A DNA stretch of 64,000 bases from Alphaproteobacteria bacterium (GCA_003331935.1 QOQE01000003.1:20568-84567), one strand, 5' to 3'. Positions 54,643 to 64,000 are shown, counted from the first letter of the stretch. Program-made: numbers and translations. Notes: generated by a model from the sequence alone, not told the origin.

Positions 54643-55683
54643 ATGGAATTAAAGGATTTTAAATCACAACTTCAGCAGATTGTTTCAGATGTAGGTTTTT
54701 CCTCGGTAGGGATAACTGACCCAAGCAAAGTTGATCAATCAATTAAAGAAAAATTTATGGACTTTATAAAAAACGATTGGAATGCGGGAATGGATTGGTT
54801 GGAGAAGAGGATCAATGAAAGAATAGCACCAGAAAACTTATGGCCAAGTGTTAAATCAATTTTGGTGTTTACAGATGATTATACTCCAGAAGAAGATCCG
54901 TTAGAAAAATTGGAAGACAAGGATTTAACTAACCTGTCAGTTTTTGTCACAAAAAGAGATTATCATAAAGTAGTTAAATCTAAGCTTAAGATAGTAGCTT
55001 CTTGGGTAAAAAAAAAGTTAGATTGTGACCTAAAAATATTTGTCGATACTGCACCAGTTATGGAAAAACCTTTAGCACAATTATCGGGCTTAGGTTGGCA
55101 GGGCAAACATACGAATCTGGTAAGTAGAGATTTAGGAAATTGGTTTTTTATAGGTGTAATGTATATCGACAAATCATTACCAGTGGATGAACCAGAAGAA
55201 GATAATTGCGGGTCTTGTACAAAGTGCTTGGATGTTTGTCCTACCAATGCTTTTGCAGGCGCTTACAAGTTAGATGCTAGAAAGTGTATTGCTTATCTTA
55301 CTATTGAGCATAAAGGTGCCATCGATAAAGAATTTAGAGCATTAATTGGAAATAGGGTTTTTGGATGTGATGATTGTTTGGCTATCTGCCCATGGAATAA
55401 GTTTGCTAAAATAGCGAGGAATGTAAATTACAGAGATAGGTTTTCTGATCTTACTCTGGAGAGAGCGATAAATTTTTCTGACACTGAATTTAGGAAATTT
55501 TTTAGTGGAACTGCCGTAAAAAGATTAGGATCAACAAGATTTCTTAGAAATGTGATATATGCTATGGGAAATAGTGGAAACAAGGAATACATTGTCTCAC
55601 TAGAAAGGTTTTTGAACTATCCAGTAGATTACATATCTGAAGCTGCTTCTTGGTCTATTTCTGAGCTAAAAAAAAATGAATAA
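54643..55683 (+). CDS. queG: Epoxyqueuosine reductase QueG
   Basis: QueG reduces epoxyqueuosine to queuosine in tRNA using cobalamin and two 4Fe-4S clusters. The clusters are bound by CGSCTKCLDVCPTNAF and CDDCLAICPWNKF. The substrate part has VDTAPVMEKPLAQLSGLGWQ and GKHTNLVS, as in known QueG. A HEAT-like C-terminal end follows. 346 residues. The other queuosine genes are not in the window. It overlaps the next gene by 8 bases. Confidence 0.96.
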   Translation: MELKDFKSQLQQIVSDVGFSSVGITDPSKVDQSIKEKFMDFIKNDWNAGMDWLEKRINERIAPENLWPSVKSILVFTDDYTPEEDPLEKLEDKDLTNLSVFVTKRDYHKVVKSKLKIVASWVKKKLDCDLKIFVDTAPVMEKPLAQLSGLGWQGKHTNLVSRDLGNWFFIGVMYIDKSLPVDEPEEDNCGSCTKCLDVCPTNAFAGAYKLDARKCIAYLTIEHKGAIDKEFRALIGNRVFGCDDCLAICPWNKFAKIARNVNYRDRFSDLTLERAINFSDTEFRKFFSGTAVKRLGSTRFLRNVIYAMGNSGNKEYIVSLERFLNYPVDYISEAASWSISELKKNE

Positions 55684-56557
55684 GAAAAAAAGGTTACTTA
55701 TTTTTGGGTTTGGCTACACATCGAAGTTTATGTGTCAAAAGCTTGCAAAAAAAAACTGGCAATTGTTTTGCACGACAAGGTTCCGTGAAAAGTTTGAAGA
55801 AATTCAGTCAATTAACGCGAAACCGATTGATTTCGATGATAAAAAGAAAATTAAGCTCCTCCTAGAGGAGGATCTATATATTTTGAGTACTGCCCCTCCT
55901 AATAATGGTACTGATCCGGTAATAGATAATTATAGCTATTTATTCAAAAATAATAGTGAGAGAATAAAATGGGCAGGATATCTTTCAACCACCAGTGTTT
56001 ATGGTGACAAAAAAGGTGAATGGGTTACAGAGGATACTGTATTAAAACCCAGTTTAGAAAGAAGCATTTTACGTGTTGCAGCTGAAAATTTGTGGATAAA
56101 ACTTGGAGACATTCTTGCGACAAAAATAATGATATTTAGGCTAGCCGGGATTTATGGGCCAGGAAGAAGTCTTGTTGACCGTTTGATGAAAAATGAAAAG
56201 ATTTATGTAGTCGATAAACCGCCACACCTTTTCAATAGGATCCATATTGAAGATATAGTGGGTGCAATCGAGATGGCTATGAGCACCAAGTCAAGAGCTT
56301 CTATTTTTAACTTGTCTGACAATCTGCCTGCGACTCAAATAGAGGTAGCACAATTTGCTGCTAATTTGCTTAAAAAAAAATTTCCAGAGACAGTAAATTT
56401 GGAAAGTGAGAGAGTAAGTGAAATGGCAAGAAGTTTCTATAAAGAGGAAAAAAAAGTATCCAACAAAAAGCTTAAAAATGAATTAGGGTATAAACTCGTG
56501 TTTCCTTCATTTAAGGAGGGTCTTATTGCAATCTATAAAAATTCTAAAGAATTCTAA
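55676..56557 (+). CDS. NAD-dependent epimerase/dehydratase-like SDR protein (YeeZ-like)
   Basis: The 293-residue protein has a Rossmann start RLLIFGFGYTSKFMCQKLAK with the GxGYxxxxxxxxL pattern, followed by STAPPNNGTDPVIDNY, YLSTTSVYGDKKGEWV and FRLAGIYGPGRSLVDRLM. This resembles the YeeZ-like SDR family often encoded after gst-queG in alphaproteobacteria. Catalytic Tyr/Lys residues are not clearly placed, so the reaction is unknown. The 3' end overlaps a convergent L,D-transpeptidase gene by 14 bases. Confidence 0.86.
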   Translation: MNKKKRLLIFGFGYTSKFMCQKLAKKNWQLFCTTRFREKFEEIQSINAKPIDFDDKKKIKLLLEEDLYILSTAPPNNGTDPVIDNYSYLFKNNSERIKWAGYLSTTSVYGDKKGEWVTEDTVLKPSLERSILRVAAENLWIKLGDILATKIMIFRLAGIYGPGRSLVDRLMKNEKIYVVDKPPHLFNRIHIEDIVGAIEMAMSTKSRASIFNLSDNLPATQIEVAQFAANLLKKKFPETVNLESERVSEMARSFYKEEKKVSNKKLKNELGYKLVFPSFKEGLIAIYKNSKEF

Positions 56558-57122
56558 CAGGAGTTCCTATTTCAACTAAATTGAAAAGTTCTTCAATTTG
56601 TTCATTATACAACCCTACGCACCCAGACGAGCTTTGTCTTCCGATTTTTCTTGTGTCACTTGTTCCATGAATACGATAACTGGGCCAGCTTAGATAAAGT
56701 GCATGAGATCCCAGTGGATTATCAGGCCCTGGAGGCATGAACTCAGGAAGGTTAGGGTCTCGTTCTCTCATTTCTTTCGTAGGCCTCCACTCCGGCCCAA
56801 CCACCTTTTTTGTGACTTTAGTATATCCTAGACGGGTCAGCTCTTTATTGAGTGGGACAGAGGTTGGAAAGACTTTATATTCCGAACCATTTTTAGACCA
56901 ATAGTGTAATGAACGTGTTTTGGTATCAACCAATATGGCGCCCTTCTTAAGATTTTTAAAATGATCTTGCCAAAACTGCACTCTGAAAGAAAAGATGTTG
57001 TGTTTTGGCTTTCCGTCTTGCCCAAACTCTACTGCGGTTTGAGCAATAATAGGGTTGCCAAACATTACATAAATAAATATTACTGTTGAGATTGTAAATA
57101 TTTTAGAAACTAGTTTAACCAT
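56544..57122 (-). CDS. L,D-transpeptidase (YkuD/ErfK family), first copy
   Basis: The mature part shows KGAILVDTKTRSLHYWSKNG, then PPGPDNPLGSHALYL and the YkuD active-site signature HGTSDTRKIGRQSSSGCVGL, with His and the catalytic Cys. Such enzymes make 3-3 peptidoglycan cross-links or attach lipoproteins. I prefer ATG 57122 (MVKLVSKIFTISTVIFIYVM), which gives a conventional signal peptide and 192 residues; an ATG at 57161 would add 13 residues. A second YkuD protein is encoded 0.6 kb further on, with a CAP lipoprotein between them. Confidence 0.92.
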   Translation of the reverse strand: MVKLVSKIFTISTVIFIYVMFGNPIIAQTAVEFGQDGKPKHNIFSFRVQFWQDHFKNLKKGAILVDTKTRSLHYWSKNGSEYKVFPTSVPLNKELTRLGYTKVTKKVVGPEWRPTKEMRERDPNLPEFMPPGPDNPLGSHALYLSWPSYRIHGTSDTRKIGRQSSSGCVGLYNEQIEELFNLVEIGTPVRIL

Positions 57123-57227
57123 TCCTATAGTATTAATCGAATTATATTTTTTATAAAACAACTAATTGCAAAAAATATATGAATAAAAGCTATATTTCTA
57201 ACATTAAGGGAAAGAAGCTATAGATAG

Positions 57228-57734
57228 ATGAAGAATTTTACGCTGAACATGCTGCTCTTAGCTATGTTGATGAGTTGTGTTGGCACCAATACAGATGTGT
57301 ATTACGGTTATTCAAAGTCTGGGGTAATTACAAGCTTTGAAGCCGCAGCTTTAAAATCAAGACACCTAGAAATGGTCAACGCACTAAGAATAGAGAATGG
57401 AAGAGCTTCACTGAAGTATTCAAGCAGCCTTTCTGCTGCATCAAAGACACACGCACTTGACATAGCTAGACAACAGCGAGCATGGAACTACGGGTCAGAT
57501 GCATCATCTGCATTAGAGAGAGCAAAAATCGCAGGGTTCAAAGGATTGGTGCTGGGTGAAAACGTTTCAGAGACTTATGAGGGTGAGTATGATGTATTGA
57601 ATGTCTGGTTTAAAAGTAAAATTGGGCGGGAAATTATTTTAGACTCCAAAGCTACTCACCTAGGGCTAAGTTGGTATCAGGATAGCACTGGAAAAGTCTG
57701 GTGGGTCCAAATGATTGGGAATTCTGAAAGCTAG
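57228..57734 (+). CDS. CAP-domain (SCP/PR-1-like) lipoprotein
   Basis: The 168-residue protein begins with a lipoprotein signal (MKNFTLNMLLLAMLMSCVG) in which LMSC is a lipobox and the Cys at residue 17 should be lipidated. The CAP domain follows: LEMVNALRIENGRASLKYS, LSAASKTHALDIARQQR, LVLGENVSETYEGEYDVLNV and the late THLGLSWYQD with WWVQMIG. Bacterial CAP proteins of this kind are secreted and poorly understood. Its place between two L,D-transpeptidase genes suggests, but does not prove, a cell-wall role. Confidence 0.9.
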   Translation: MKNFTLNMLLLAMLMSCVGTNTDVYYGYSKSGVITSFEAAALKSRHLEMVNALRIENGRASLKYSSSLSAASKTHALDIARQQRAWNYGSDASSALERAKIAGFKGLVLGENVSETYEGEYDVLNVWFKSKIGREIILDSKATHLGLSWYQDSTGKVWWVQMIGNSES

Positions 57735-57742
57735 TTGGGAAA

Positions 57743-58243
57743 TTAGGCATAAATATAAAGAACAGTACCAGGTTCAACCAATTCATAAATTTCTTTTATT
57801 TCCTTGTTCGTTACTGCAATGCATCCTTCGGTCCAGTCGAACATGTAGTGCAGAAGCACATTTTTTTTTCCAAGACCGTGGATAAAAATATCACTACCAG
57901 GATTCAAGCCTTTATTCAGAGCTCTCTTTTTGTCAAATTTGTTTGGAAAATTGATCCCCAGACTTAAGTAAAATTTACTGTTTGGGTTTTTGTGTGTGAT
58001 ATAATATTTACCCTCCGGAGTTTTTCCATCCCCTTCCTTTTGTTTCTGTCCTTTAGGATTAAACCCTAAGCGAATTCTATAGGCCTTTATGATTTTGCTA
58101 TTTCTGTAAAGAGCTAGAACTCTCTTTTTTTTCCACACCACTAATAAATTTGGCTTACTTGGATGACCCCAAGACGTTTTAAAAAAAGCAAAGGGAAATA
58201 GAAGTGAAAATAAAAAAAAGCGTCTTTTGCTAATTTTCGTCAT
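57743..58243 (-). CDS. L,D-transpeptidase (YkuD family), second copy
   Basis: A signal-like N-terminus (KRRFFLFSLLFPFAFFKTSWG) leads into a YkuD domain: LLVVWKKKRVLALYRNSKII, GDGKTPEGKYYI, IFIHGLGKKN and DWTEGCIAVTNKEIKEIYEL with the catalytic His and Cys. 166 residues. It is a different subfamily from the first copy (the active site reads TEGC instead of SSGC). Its start overlaps the rlmN stop by 4 bases, so it is co-transcribed with rlmN. Its end is 8 bases from the convergent CAP gene. Confidence 0.92.
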   Translation of the reverse strand: MTKISKRRFFLFSLLFPFAFFKTSWGHPSKPNLLVVWKKKRVLALYRNSKIIKAYRIRLGFNPKGQKQKEGDGKTPEGKYYITHKNPNSKFYLSLGINFPNKFDKKRALNKGLNPGSDIFIHGLGKKNVLLHYMFDWTEGCIAVTNKEIKEIYELVEPGTVLYIYA

Positions 58244-59370
58244 ATACTCGCTTTATCTTTTAAAGAGCTTGACTTTAATTGACCACACGCCGCCATAATA
58301 TCCTCTCCTCGAGGTTTTCTTACAGGGCTTGGTAATCTTGATTTAATTATAATGTCTCTAAATGCTTTTATTCTATCTGATGACGAACGCCTATATTGAC
58401 TTCCAGTCCAGGTATTAAACGGTATTAAATTTATTTTAGAAGGGAGTCCTTGAAGCAATCTTACTAACCTATGTGCGTCTTCCTTAGTATCATTTACTCC
58501 GTCAAGCATTACATATTCAAATGTTACTCGTTCTGAGTTACGCAAATTAACATCATTTCTCAAAGAACTTAGTAACTTATCCAAGTTCCATTTTTTGTTT
58601 ATTGGCACTAAAACATCTCTAGTTTTATCTTCCGTAGCATGAAGGCTTACGGCAATCATGCATCCTATTTCCTCATGCGCCATTTTTATTTTAGGTACAA
58701 TACCTGCCGTCGATAAGGTTATTCTCCTTCTTGAAAAGTCCAATCCTTTATTATCCATTAAAATATTGCAGGCTTTTTTTACCTCCTCATAGTTCAACAG
58801 AGGCTCTCCCATTCCCATGAAAACAATATTGGTTATTACTTCGAAAAAAGAAGACGCACCTTCGCTGCTCTTTATTTTTTTCCATAAATCTAGATCATCA
58901 TAAACTGCGATGACTTGACCTACAATCTCCTGGGCTGATAGATTTCTTACTAATTTTTGGGTTCCTGTATGACAGAACGAGCAGCTTAATGTGCAACCTA
59001 CTTGTGAAGAGATGCAAAGAGTACTTCTTTTCTCTTCAGGTATAAATACCGTCTCTATTTTGCTCCTATCCTTTAAACAGAATAGGTATTTTGTAGTACC
59101 ATCGTTGCTGATTTCTTTTTTTTCGATAATTGGTCTTGAAATGGTCAAAACTTTTTGTAGTTGTGACCTAAGATTCTTATCTATGTTAGTCATTTTATCG
59201 AATGAACTAATTCCGTGGCAATAGATCCAAGACCAGAGTTGACTAACCCTCATAGACGCCTTCTTTGGTTGGCTTTCGAAGTCTGTTATTATCGAAAGCA
59301 ACTCGTCTTTTCCAAGTCCTAAAATATTAATTTCTTGAGGGTTTTTTAGTAAATTCAATTTGATTTGCAC
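58240..59370 (-). CDS. rlmN: Dual-specificity 23S rRNA/tRNA adenine-C2 methyltransferase RlmN
   Basis: RlmN methylates C2 of A2503 in 23S rRNA and A37 in some tRNAs by radical SAM chemistry. The cluster motif is CTLSCSFCHTGTQ. NIVFMGMGEPLLNYEEV, VSLHATEDKTRDVLVPINKK and the C-terminal CGQLK with the methylated Cys are present. 376 residues. It lies between the IalB-like gene (16-base overlap) and the second L,D-transpeptidase, as in other alphaproteobacteria. Confidence 0.97.
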   Translation of the reverse strand: MQIKLNLLKNPQEINILGLGKDELLSIITDFESQPKKASMRVSQLWSWIYCHGISSFDKMTNIDKNLRSQLQKVLTISRPIIEKKEISNDGTTKYLFCLKDRSKIETVFIPEEKRSTLCISSQVGCTLSCSFCHTGTQKLVRNLSAQEIVGQVIAVYDDLDLWKKIKSSEGASSFFEVITNIVFMGMGEPLLNYEEVKKACNILMDNKGLDFSRRRITLSTAGIVPKIKMAHEEIGCMIAVSLHATEDKTRDVLVPINKKWNLDKLLSSLRNDVNLRNSERVTFEYVMLDGVNDTKEDAHRLVRLLQGLPSKINLIPFNTWTGSQYRRSSSDRIKAFRDIIIKSRLPSPVRKPRGEDIMAACGQLKSSSLKDKASI

Positions 59371-59957
59371 CGCTTCTCTAATTCAGATAAGGCATCGGAG
59401 AAACCTGTTAACATAAACGTATCTTTTGTTACTGTATTGCGATGAGATATAGCGCTCATAACCGCCTTGCTACCTTTTTTAAGGTGATCAACTAATTTTT
59501 TTTGATCATACTTTTGAGCCCATGCATGATCCTTTTCTGCTTTAGCTTTAGGCGAAGGGTGTGCAAAAAACACAATTTTTTCCTTGCTATCAATTTCGAG
59601 AACCGCTTTTGACCCCACCTGTAGAGGGTATCCTGCATAAAATGTTCCCTCATACTCGCTATCTTTATTTAATATTTTAATAATATACAGAGTGCCTTTC
59701 TCTCTATTTACGGATGGGAGCTTTTGATTATTTCTGAATGCCTCGCCCTTGATTGACTGGGAGGCTATAAAGCACATTTCAGGATCATCTTTGGACACAA
59801 ATACGCTCCAATCCCTAAAACTTTTTTCAGCTTTTCTTAGGTTGTCCTGACCAAACGAACTCTTTGTTGCAAGGATAGAGTTCAATAGAATGCAAAAAAC
59901 CATGAAAAATAGCATTTTAAAATTTAGTGCTGAAACGTTATTGCTATTGGGTTTCAT
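59355..59957 (-). CDS. Invasion-associated locus B (IalB)-like secreted protein
   Basis: The 200-residue protein has an N-terminal signal sequence (about residues 15-35, LFFMVFCILLNSILATKSSFG) and an IalB-type body: RDWSVFVSKDDPEMCFIASQ, then YPLQVGSKAVLEIDSKEKI. It is directly upstream of rlmN, where IalB family proteins usually lie in Alphaproteobacteria. Despite the name, there is no sign of pathogenicity; most members are envelope proteins of unknown function. Similarity is modest, so the family call depends partly on position. Confidence 0.75.
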   Translation of the reverse strand: MKPNSNNVSALNFKMLFFMVFCILLNSILATKSSFGQDNLRKAEKSFRDWSVFVSKDDPEMCFIASQSIKGEAFRNNQKLPSVNREKGTLYIIKILNKDSEYEGTFYAGYPLQVGSKAVLEIDSKEKIVFFAHPSPKAKAEKDHAWAQKYDQKKLVDHLKKGSKAVMSAISHRNTVTKDTFMLTGFSDALSELEKRCKSN

Positions 59958-60131
59958 TGCGGCTTTCTATCCCTTAATCAATGATAGCATACTAATACAG
60001 GTTATTATTAAACTAGAAAAGACTTTTTATTTTTATTCCAAACTGATTAATTATCCTTTAAATATTTTCGTAAACATAAAATAATAAAAAGTTCTGGATT
60101 TTGATAAAAAATTTAATTAGACATGGTGATT

Positions 60132-61532
60132 ATGTCAAAAAGTAGAACCCTATATGACAAGATTTGGGACGATCATCTAATCCACTCTGAAAACGATACG
60201 TCTCTAATTTACATTGATAGGCATTTGGTACATGAAGTTACCAGTCCCCAGGCTTTTGAGGGCTTAAGAGATGCTGGTAGAAAAGTTCATGCTCCAAATA
60301 AAACAATTGCAGTTCCTGATCATAACGTGGCCACAACATCTAATAGATTAACTAACTTTGGTAGTGAAGAAGGCCGTATACAGCTAGAAACGCTCGATAA
60401 AAATGCACGGGATTTTGGTATTCACTATTATCCCGTCGATGATATAAGACAGGGGATAGTACATATCATTGGACCTGAGCAAGGTTGGACCTTGCCAGGT
60501 ATGACTATTGTTTGTGGCGACAGTCACACGGCAACCCATGGAGCCTTTGGTGCATTAGCACACGGCATTGGAACATCCGAAGTAGAACATGTTCTCGCGA
60601 CTCAAACACTTATTCAACAGAAGTCCAAAAATATGAAAGTTGAGGTATCAGGTGTTCTTGGTAACGGTGTGACCGCTAAGGACATCACACTAACAATCAT
60701 CGGAAAGACGGGCACCGCTGGTGGCACTGGACATGTAATAGAATATTGTGGAAGCGCCATTGAAAGCCTCTCAATGGAAGGACGGATGACGGTATGCAAT
60801 ATGGCTATTGAGGGTGGGGCCAGAGCGGGATTAATTGCCCCCGACGAAAAGACAATAGAATATGTCAGAGGGAGACCACATTCACCAACAGGCGAAAAAT
60901 GGGAAAAGGCTGTCGAATTTTGGAAAACGCTATATTCTGATCCAGATGCCAAGTTTGAGAAAGAGCTTTTCCTAAGGGCGGAGGATGTTGCCCCAGTCGT
61001 AACATGGGGCACAAGCCCAGAAGATGTCCTCCCTATTACAGATTTTGTACCTAGTCCTGAAAGTTTTCAAGGAAACAAGATAGAAGCGGTTAAAAGATCT
61101 CTTGAATATATGGGTTTAAGGCCAGGCCAGAAATTACAAGATATAGAGGTAGATGCTGTTTTTATTGGTTCTTGCACAAACGGACGAATTGAGGACTTAA
61201 GAGAGGTCGAAAAAATTGTGAAAGGAAAGAAAATTAAGAGTGGGATAAGAGCTATGGTTGTTCCAGGGTCGGGACTGGTAAAAAAACAAGCAGAAGAAGA
61301 AGGAATAGCAAGTTCACTGAAGGAAGCGGGGTTCGATTGGAGATTGCCGGGTTGCTCAATGTGCTTAGCAATGAACCCTGACCAGCTATTGCCTGAAGAA
61401 AGGTGTGCTGCTACGTCCAATAGAAATTTTGAGGGACGTCAAGGTCGTGGGGGACGCACCCACTTAATGAGTCCGGCAATGGCAGCAGCAGCAGCAATTA
61501 CTGGCCGGTTGACGGATGTAAGAGATATTTAA
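60132..61532 (+). CDS. leuC: 3-isopropylmalate dehydratase large subunit
   Basis: LeuC, with LeuD, isomerises 2-isopropylmalate to 3-isopropylmalate in leucine synthesis. The aconitase-type sequence includes [33 protein letters not shown], and the 4Fe-4S Cys residues in [13 protein letters not shown] and [11 protein letters not shown]. 466 residues from ATG 60132; an in-frame ATG at 60123 would add three. The region between the IalB-like gene and leuC (174 bases) has no visible leader peptide rich in Leu codons and no T-box, so attenuation control is not evident. Confidence 0.97.
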   Translation: MSKSRTLYDKIWDDHLIHSENDTSLIYIDRHLVHEVTSPQAFEGLRDAGRKVHAPNKTIAVPDHNVATTSNRLTNFGSEEGRIQLETLDKNARDFGIHYYPVDDIRQGIVHIIGPEQGWTLPGMTIVCGDSHTATHGAFGALAHGIGTSEVEHVLATQTLIQQKSKNMKVEVSGVLGNGVTAKDITLTIIGKTGTAGGTGHVIEYCGSAIESLSMEGRMTVCNMAIEGGARAGLIAPDEKTIEYVRGRPHSPTGEKWEKAVEFWKTLYSDPDAKFEKELFLRAEDVAPVVTWGTSPEDVLPITDFVPSPESFQGNKIEAVKRSLEYMGLRPGQKLQDIEVDAVFIGSCTNGRIEDLREVEKIVKGKKIKSGIRAMVVPGSGLVKKQAEEEGIASSLKEAGFDWRLPGCSMCLAMNPDQLLPEERCAATSNRNFEGRQGRGGRTHLMSPAMAAAAAITGRLTDVRDI

Positions 61533-61546
61533 GTGAAAGTGTTCTG

Positions 61547-62152
61547 ATGGAAAAGTTTAAGACCCTAGAAGGTATAGCGGCTCCAATGCCTCTCATTAAT
61601 ATAGACACGGATATGTTAATACCGAAGCAGTTTCTAAAAACCATAAAAAGAACAGGGCTTGGTGAGAACCTATTTTTTGAAATGCGATATGATAAAAATG
61701 GAAATGAAATTAAAGATTTTATTTTAAACAGAGAACACTATTCAAAATCCTCAATTATTATTGGAGGTGCTAATTTTGGTTGTGGCTCATCTAGAGAGCA
61801 TGCACCTTGGGCTCTTAAAGATTTTGGAATTAAGTGCATAATATCAACGAGCTTTGCTGATATATTTTTTAATAACTGCTTTAAGAACGGTATACTTCCA
61901 ATAATAGTGACTGAGGACATACATAAAAACCTTTTACTGGACGCAGATTCTGAAAAAACATCACATATGGAAATTGATCTTGAGAGTCAAAAAATTATTC
62001 GTAGCAACGGTGATCAAATAGACTTTGCTGTTGATAAATTTAAAAAATATTGTTTGATAAATGGCTTAGACGATATTGGATTAACATTAAAGAACTCCGA
62101 TAAAATAATAGAGTTCGAAAAAGATTATTCCGATAAATTTAGCTGGGCTTGA
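61547..62152 (+). CDS. leuD: 3-isopropylmalate dehydratase small subunit
   Basis: LeuD carries the swivel domain of isopropylmalate isomerase. [17 protein letters not shown] and [20 protein letters not shown] are the standard motifs, with the GSSREHA substrate loop intact. 201 residues. The gene is 14 bases after leuC and 13 before leuB, one operon. Confidence 0.97.
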   Translation: MEKFKTLEGIAAPMPLINIDTDMLIPKQFLKTIKRTGLGENLFFEMRYDKNGNEIKDFILNREHYSKSSIIIGGANFGCGSSREHAPWALKDFGIKCIISTSFADIFFNNCFKNGILPIIVTEDIHKNLLLDADSEKTSHMEIDLESQKIIRSNGDQIDFAVDKFKKYCLINGLDDIGLTLKNSDKIIEFEKDYSDKFSWA

Positions 62153-62165
62153 AAGGGTACAATTG

Positions 62166-63263
62166 ATGTTTTCTCTACTTATTCTTCCAGGAGATGGAAT
62201 TGGTCCAGAGGTGATGACTGAGGTTAAGCGAGTAATTACTTGGTTTCAGGATAGGCGCGGTTTAAAAATAAACTTTGAGGAAGGTTTAGTGGGAGGAGCC
62301 TCATACGATAAACATGGAATTCCGCTCACAGAAGAGATGTTAAAAAAAGCATTAGAAGTCGATGCCGTTTTGTTGGGAGCAGTCGGCGGCCCTAATTACG
62401 ATAACCTTACTTTTGATATGAAACCAGAGCGTGCACTTTTGAAACTGAGAAAGGAGCTTGACCTGTTTGCTAATATCCGTCCCGCTCAATGTTTCGATGC
62501 ATTAGCTTCATTCTCTTCATTAAAGAAAGACATAGTTTCTGGACTGGACATTGTTATTGTGAGAGAGCTTACATCCGGTATTTACTTTGGAGAGCCTCGC
62601 GGCATACATACGGATGGTTCGAATGAGAGAATTGGTATAAATACACAAAGGTACACCGAATCTGAGATCCGAAGGGTAGCAATAAGTGCTTTTGAACTTG
62701 CCTTAAAAAGAAGTAAAAAACTCTGTTCTATGGAAAAAGCTAATGTGATGGAGAGTGGCGTTCTCTGGCGAGACGTTGTTAATGAAGTACATGCAGATTA
62801 TAAAGAGGTGGAGCTGAGCCATATGTATGCTGACAATGGAGCAATGCAGTTGGTTAGAGATCCTAAACAGTTTGATGTAATTGTTACTGATAATCTATTT
62901 GGAGACATACTATCTGATTGCGCGGCTATGCTTACAGGTAGTTTGGGTATGCTGCCCTCAGCGAGTTTAGGGAACAAAAAAGAAAATGGATTACCTAGAG
63001 CAATGTATGAGCCAGTACATGGCTCAGCGCCAGATATTACTGGTCAATCAAAAGCTAATCCTATAGCCTGTATTTTGAGCTTTTCGATGGCTTTGAGGTA
63101 TTCATTTTCAGACCAAAAAAATGCTGATCTTCTTGAGAAATCTATAGAAAAAGTACTTGCGAAAGGACATAGAACCCCAGATCTCATGATGGGAGATAAA
63201 GGCCAGATTTGTTCTACAACAGAAATGACAGATAAAATAATAGAGGAGTTGAAGGCTAGTTAG
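62166..63263 (+). CDS. leuB: 3-isopropylmalate dehydrogenase
   Basis: LeuB oxidises and decarboxylates 3-isopropylmalate with NAD+. Visible motifs are [56 protein letters not shown], the Mg-binding [20 protein letters not shown], and [12 protein letters not shown] for NAD binding. 365 residues from ATG 62166; a TTG directly in front is a minor alternative. asd often follows leuB in alphaproteobacteria; here a convergent SDR gene follows instead. Confidence 0.97.
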   Translation: MFSLLILPGDGIGPEVMTEVKRVITWFQDRRGLKINFEEGLVGGASYDKHGIPLTEEMLKKALEVDAVLLGAVGGPNYDNLTFDMKPERALLKLRKELDLFANIRPAQCFDALASFSSLKKDIVSGLDIVIVRELTSGIYFGEPRGIHTDGSNERIGINTQRYTESEIRRVAISAFELALKRSKKLCSMEKANVMESGVLWRDVVNEVHADYKEVELSHMYADNGAMQLVRDPKQFDVIVTDNLFGDILSDCAAMLTGSLGMLPSASLGNKKENGLPRAMYEPVHGSAPDITGQSKANPIACILSFSMALRYSFSDQKNADLLEKSIEKVLAKGHRTPDLMMGDKGQICSTTEMTDKIIEELKAS

Positions 63264-63266
63264 TTT

Positions 63267-64000
63267 TTACCGCCCCATCCAACCACCGTCCACATTTAGT
63301 AATTCCCCATTGACATAACTTGATGCATCAGAGGCTAAGTAAACTGCTGCACCTGCCATATCGTCGATGGTGCCCCACCTTTTCATAGGTATTCTTGCCA
63401 TTAGGTCAGCCGATCTAATTTTATCTTCTCGAAGAGCAGAGGTAATGTCCGTTACAACATAGCCTGGCGCAATAGAGTTAACATTTATTCCCTTATCTGC
63501 TAGCTCATTCGAAAGAGCTTTCGTAAGTTGTGCTATTCCACCTTTAGAAGCTGTATAACTGGGAACAAATAAGCCGCCTTGGTAAGACAGAATCGATGCT
63601 GTAAAAATAATTTTCCCCCAACCATTTTTAACCATTTGTCGACTCAATTCCCGTGCAAGAATAAATTGAGATGATAGATTAATTTCTAGTATTCTATCCC
63701 AATGATCATCGCTATGTTCCTTTAGTTCGGTTCGAATTAAAGATCCTGCATTGCTAACAAGAATATTTGGTTCTAAATTATTTTTACCAAGTTCATCTAA
63801 AAAGCTATGTGTATTCTGTCTTTCAGAAAAATCACAGTTGAAGCAATGGAAATTTCTACCGATCGATTTCACATACTTTTCAATATCACTACCTTTATTT
63901 AATGTGGAACTGACCCCAATTATATCAGCTCCTGCTTCTGCTAGGCCCTTAGCAATTCCAAAACCTATACCTTTACTACAACCCGTCACTAAAGCAATTT
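63267..64000 (-). CDS. SDR family oxidoreductase, 5' end beyond the window
   Basis: The frame is open to base 64000 and begins inside the gene with IALVTGCSKGIGFGIAKGLA, the TGxxxGxG nucleotide motif. Classical SDR residues follow: NAG (SNAGSLI), the catalytic Ser in IIFTASILSYQGG, Tyr-x-x-x-Lys in SYTASKGG, and INVNSIAPGYVVTDIT. It ends GELLNVDGGWMGR. A GTG at 63987-63989 is too far inside the motif to be the start. The ending resembles KduD/2-deoxygluconate dehydrogenase-type SDRs, but the substrate cannot be decided. Confidence 0.93.
   Translation of the reverse strand, partial: IALVTGCSKGIGFGIAKGLAEAGADIIGVSSTLNKGSDIEKYVKSIGRNFHCFNCDFSERQNTHSFLDELGKNNLEPNILVSNAGSLIRTELKEHSDDHWDRILEINLSSQFILARELSRQMVKNGWGKIIFTASILSYQGGLFVPSYTASKGGIAQLTKALSNELADKGINVNSIAPGYVVTDITSALREDKIRSADLMARIPMKRWGTIDDMAGAAVYLASDASSYVNGELLNVDGGWMGR

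Noticed and set aside
59890..60084. Plus-strand frame of 64 residues between the IalB-like gene and leuC
   Set aside because: Its first part is antisense to the IalB-like signal peptide, and the hydrophobic content follows from base composition; no ribosome site is seen.
1..64000. Mobile elements, CRISPR arrays, tRNA or rRNA genes, defence islands
   Set aside because: I found no transposase or integrase, no regularly spaced repeats, no cloverleaf-like sequence in the intergenic gaps, and no cluster of unrecognised genes.

Overview
The window is a compact, AT-rich piece of an alphaproteobacterial chromosome. By eye, about one third of the bases are G or C. The assignment rests on gene orders typical of Alphaproteobacteria: hemC-hemD-hemX-like-hemY, purH-heparinase-rsmB-DUF1674, rimP-nusA-ylxR-infB, aroE-coaE-dnaQ next to secB, hemE-rho-mnmE-mnmG-rsmG-parA-parB, lptC-lptA-lptB-ptsN, and ialB-like-rlmN. 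The base composition, tiny intergenic gaps and many overlapping genes suggest a streamlined, possibly marine lineage. I cannot name the genus. There are no insertion sequences, prophage genes, CRISPR arrays, tRNA or rRNA genes, and no gene-free stretch above 300 bases.

Layout. 1-2900 (-): porphyrin genes hemC, hemD, a mitofilin/HemX-like protein and the start of hemY. 2950-7841: tsaD, ahcY (-), an HD hydrolase, a CnoX-like thioredoxin, a LON-domain protein and a UPF0434/Trm112-like protein. 7831-12392 (-): purH, a heparinase-like protein and rsmB. 12471-12650: a 59-residue SdhAF4 (DUF1674) gene. 12666-19700 (+): rimP-nusA-ylxR-infB and hslVU, with a promoter and an intrinsic-terminator-like hairpin ahead of rimP. 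19680-23721: smr, Tim44-like, secB, dnaQ, coaE and aroE. 23722-23999: a candidate chromosome origin with two good DnaA boxes. 24000-31907 (+): hemE, rho, mnmE, mnmG, rsmG, parA and parB, carrying two parS sites. 31911-41905: hemW, rdgB, rph, grpE, mutS, dnaJ, dnaK and cysQ, with heat-shock (RpoH) type promoters ahead of dnaK and grpE. 42033-46916: ptsN, the lpt genes, an RNase D-like gene, an NDUFA9-like reductase and uppP. 47094-53219: glutamate synthase gltBD. 53299-59957: a frameshifted mtgA, gst, queG, a sugar-epimerase-like protein, two L,D-transpeptidases around a CAP lipoprotein, rlmN and an IalB-like protein. 60132-64000: leuC, leuD, leuB and a partial SDR.

Most of the window is housekeeping: translation, protein folding, chromosome partition, envelope assembly, and heme, purine, leucine and glutamate synthesis. 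I did not find a clearly new multi-gene system. The items most worth a second look are: (1) two genes, hemD and parA, whose conserved N-termini can only be read from ATT or ATC codons placed 5-6 bases after strong Shine-Dalgarno sequences; (2) mtgA broken by one base at an A8 tract; (3) the origin region with divergent gene orientation and two nearby parS sites, one of which contains the mnmG start codon; (4) the short rimP leader with promoter and terminator-like hairpin; and (5) CTTG-N17-CCTATAT type promoters of the chaperone genes, with no CIRCE element or hrcA.
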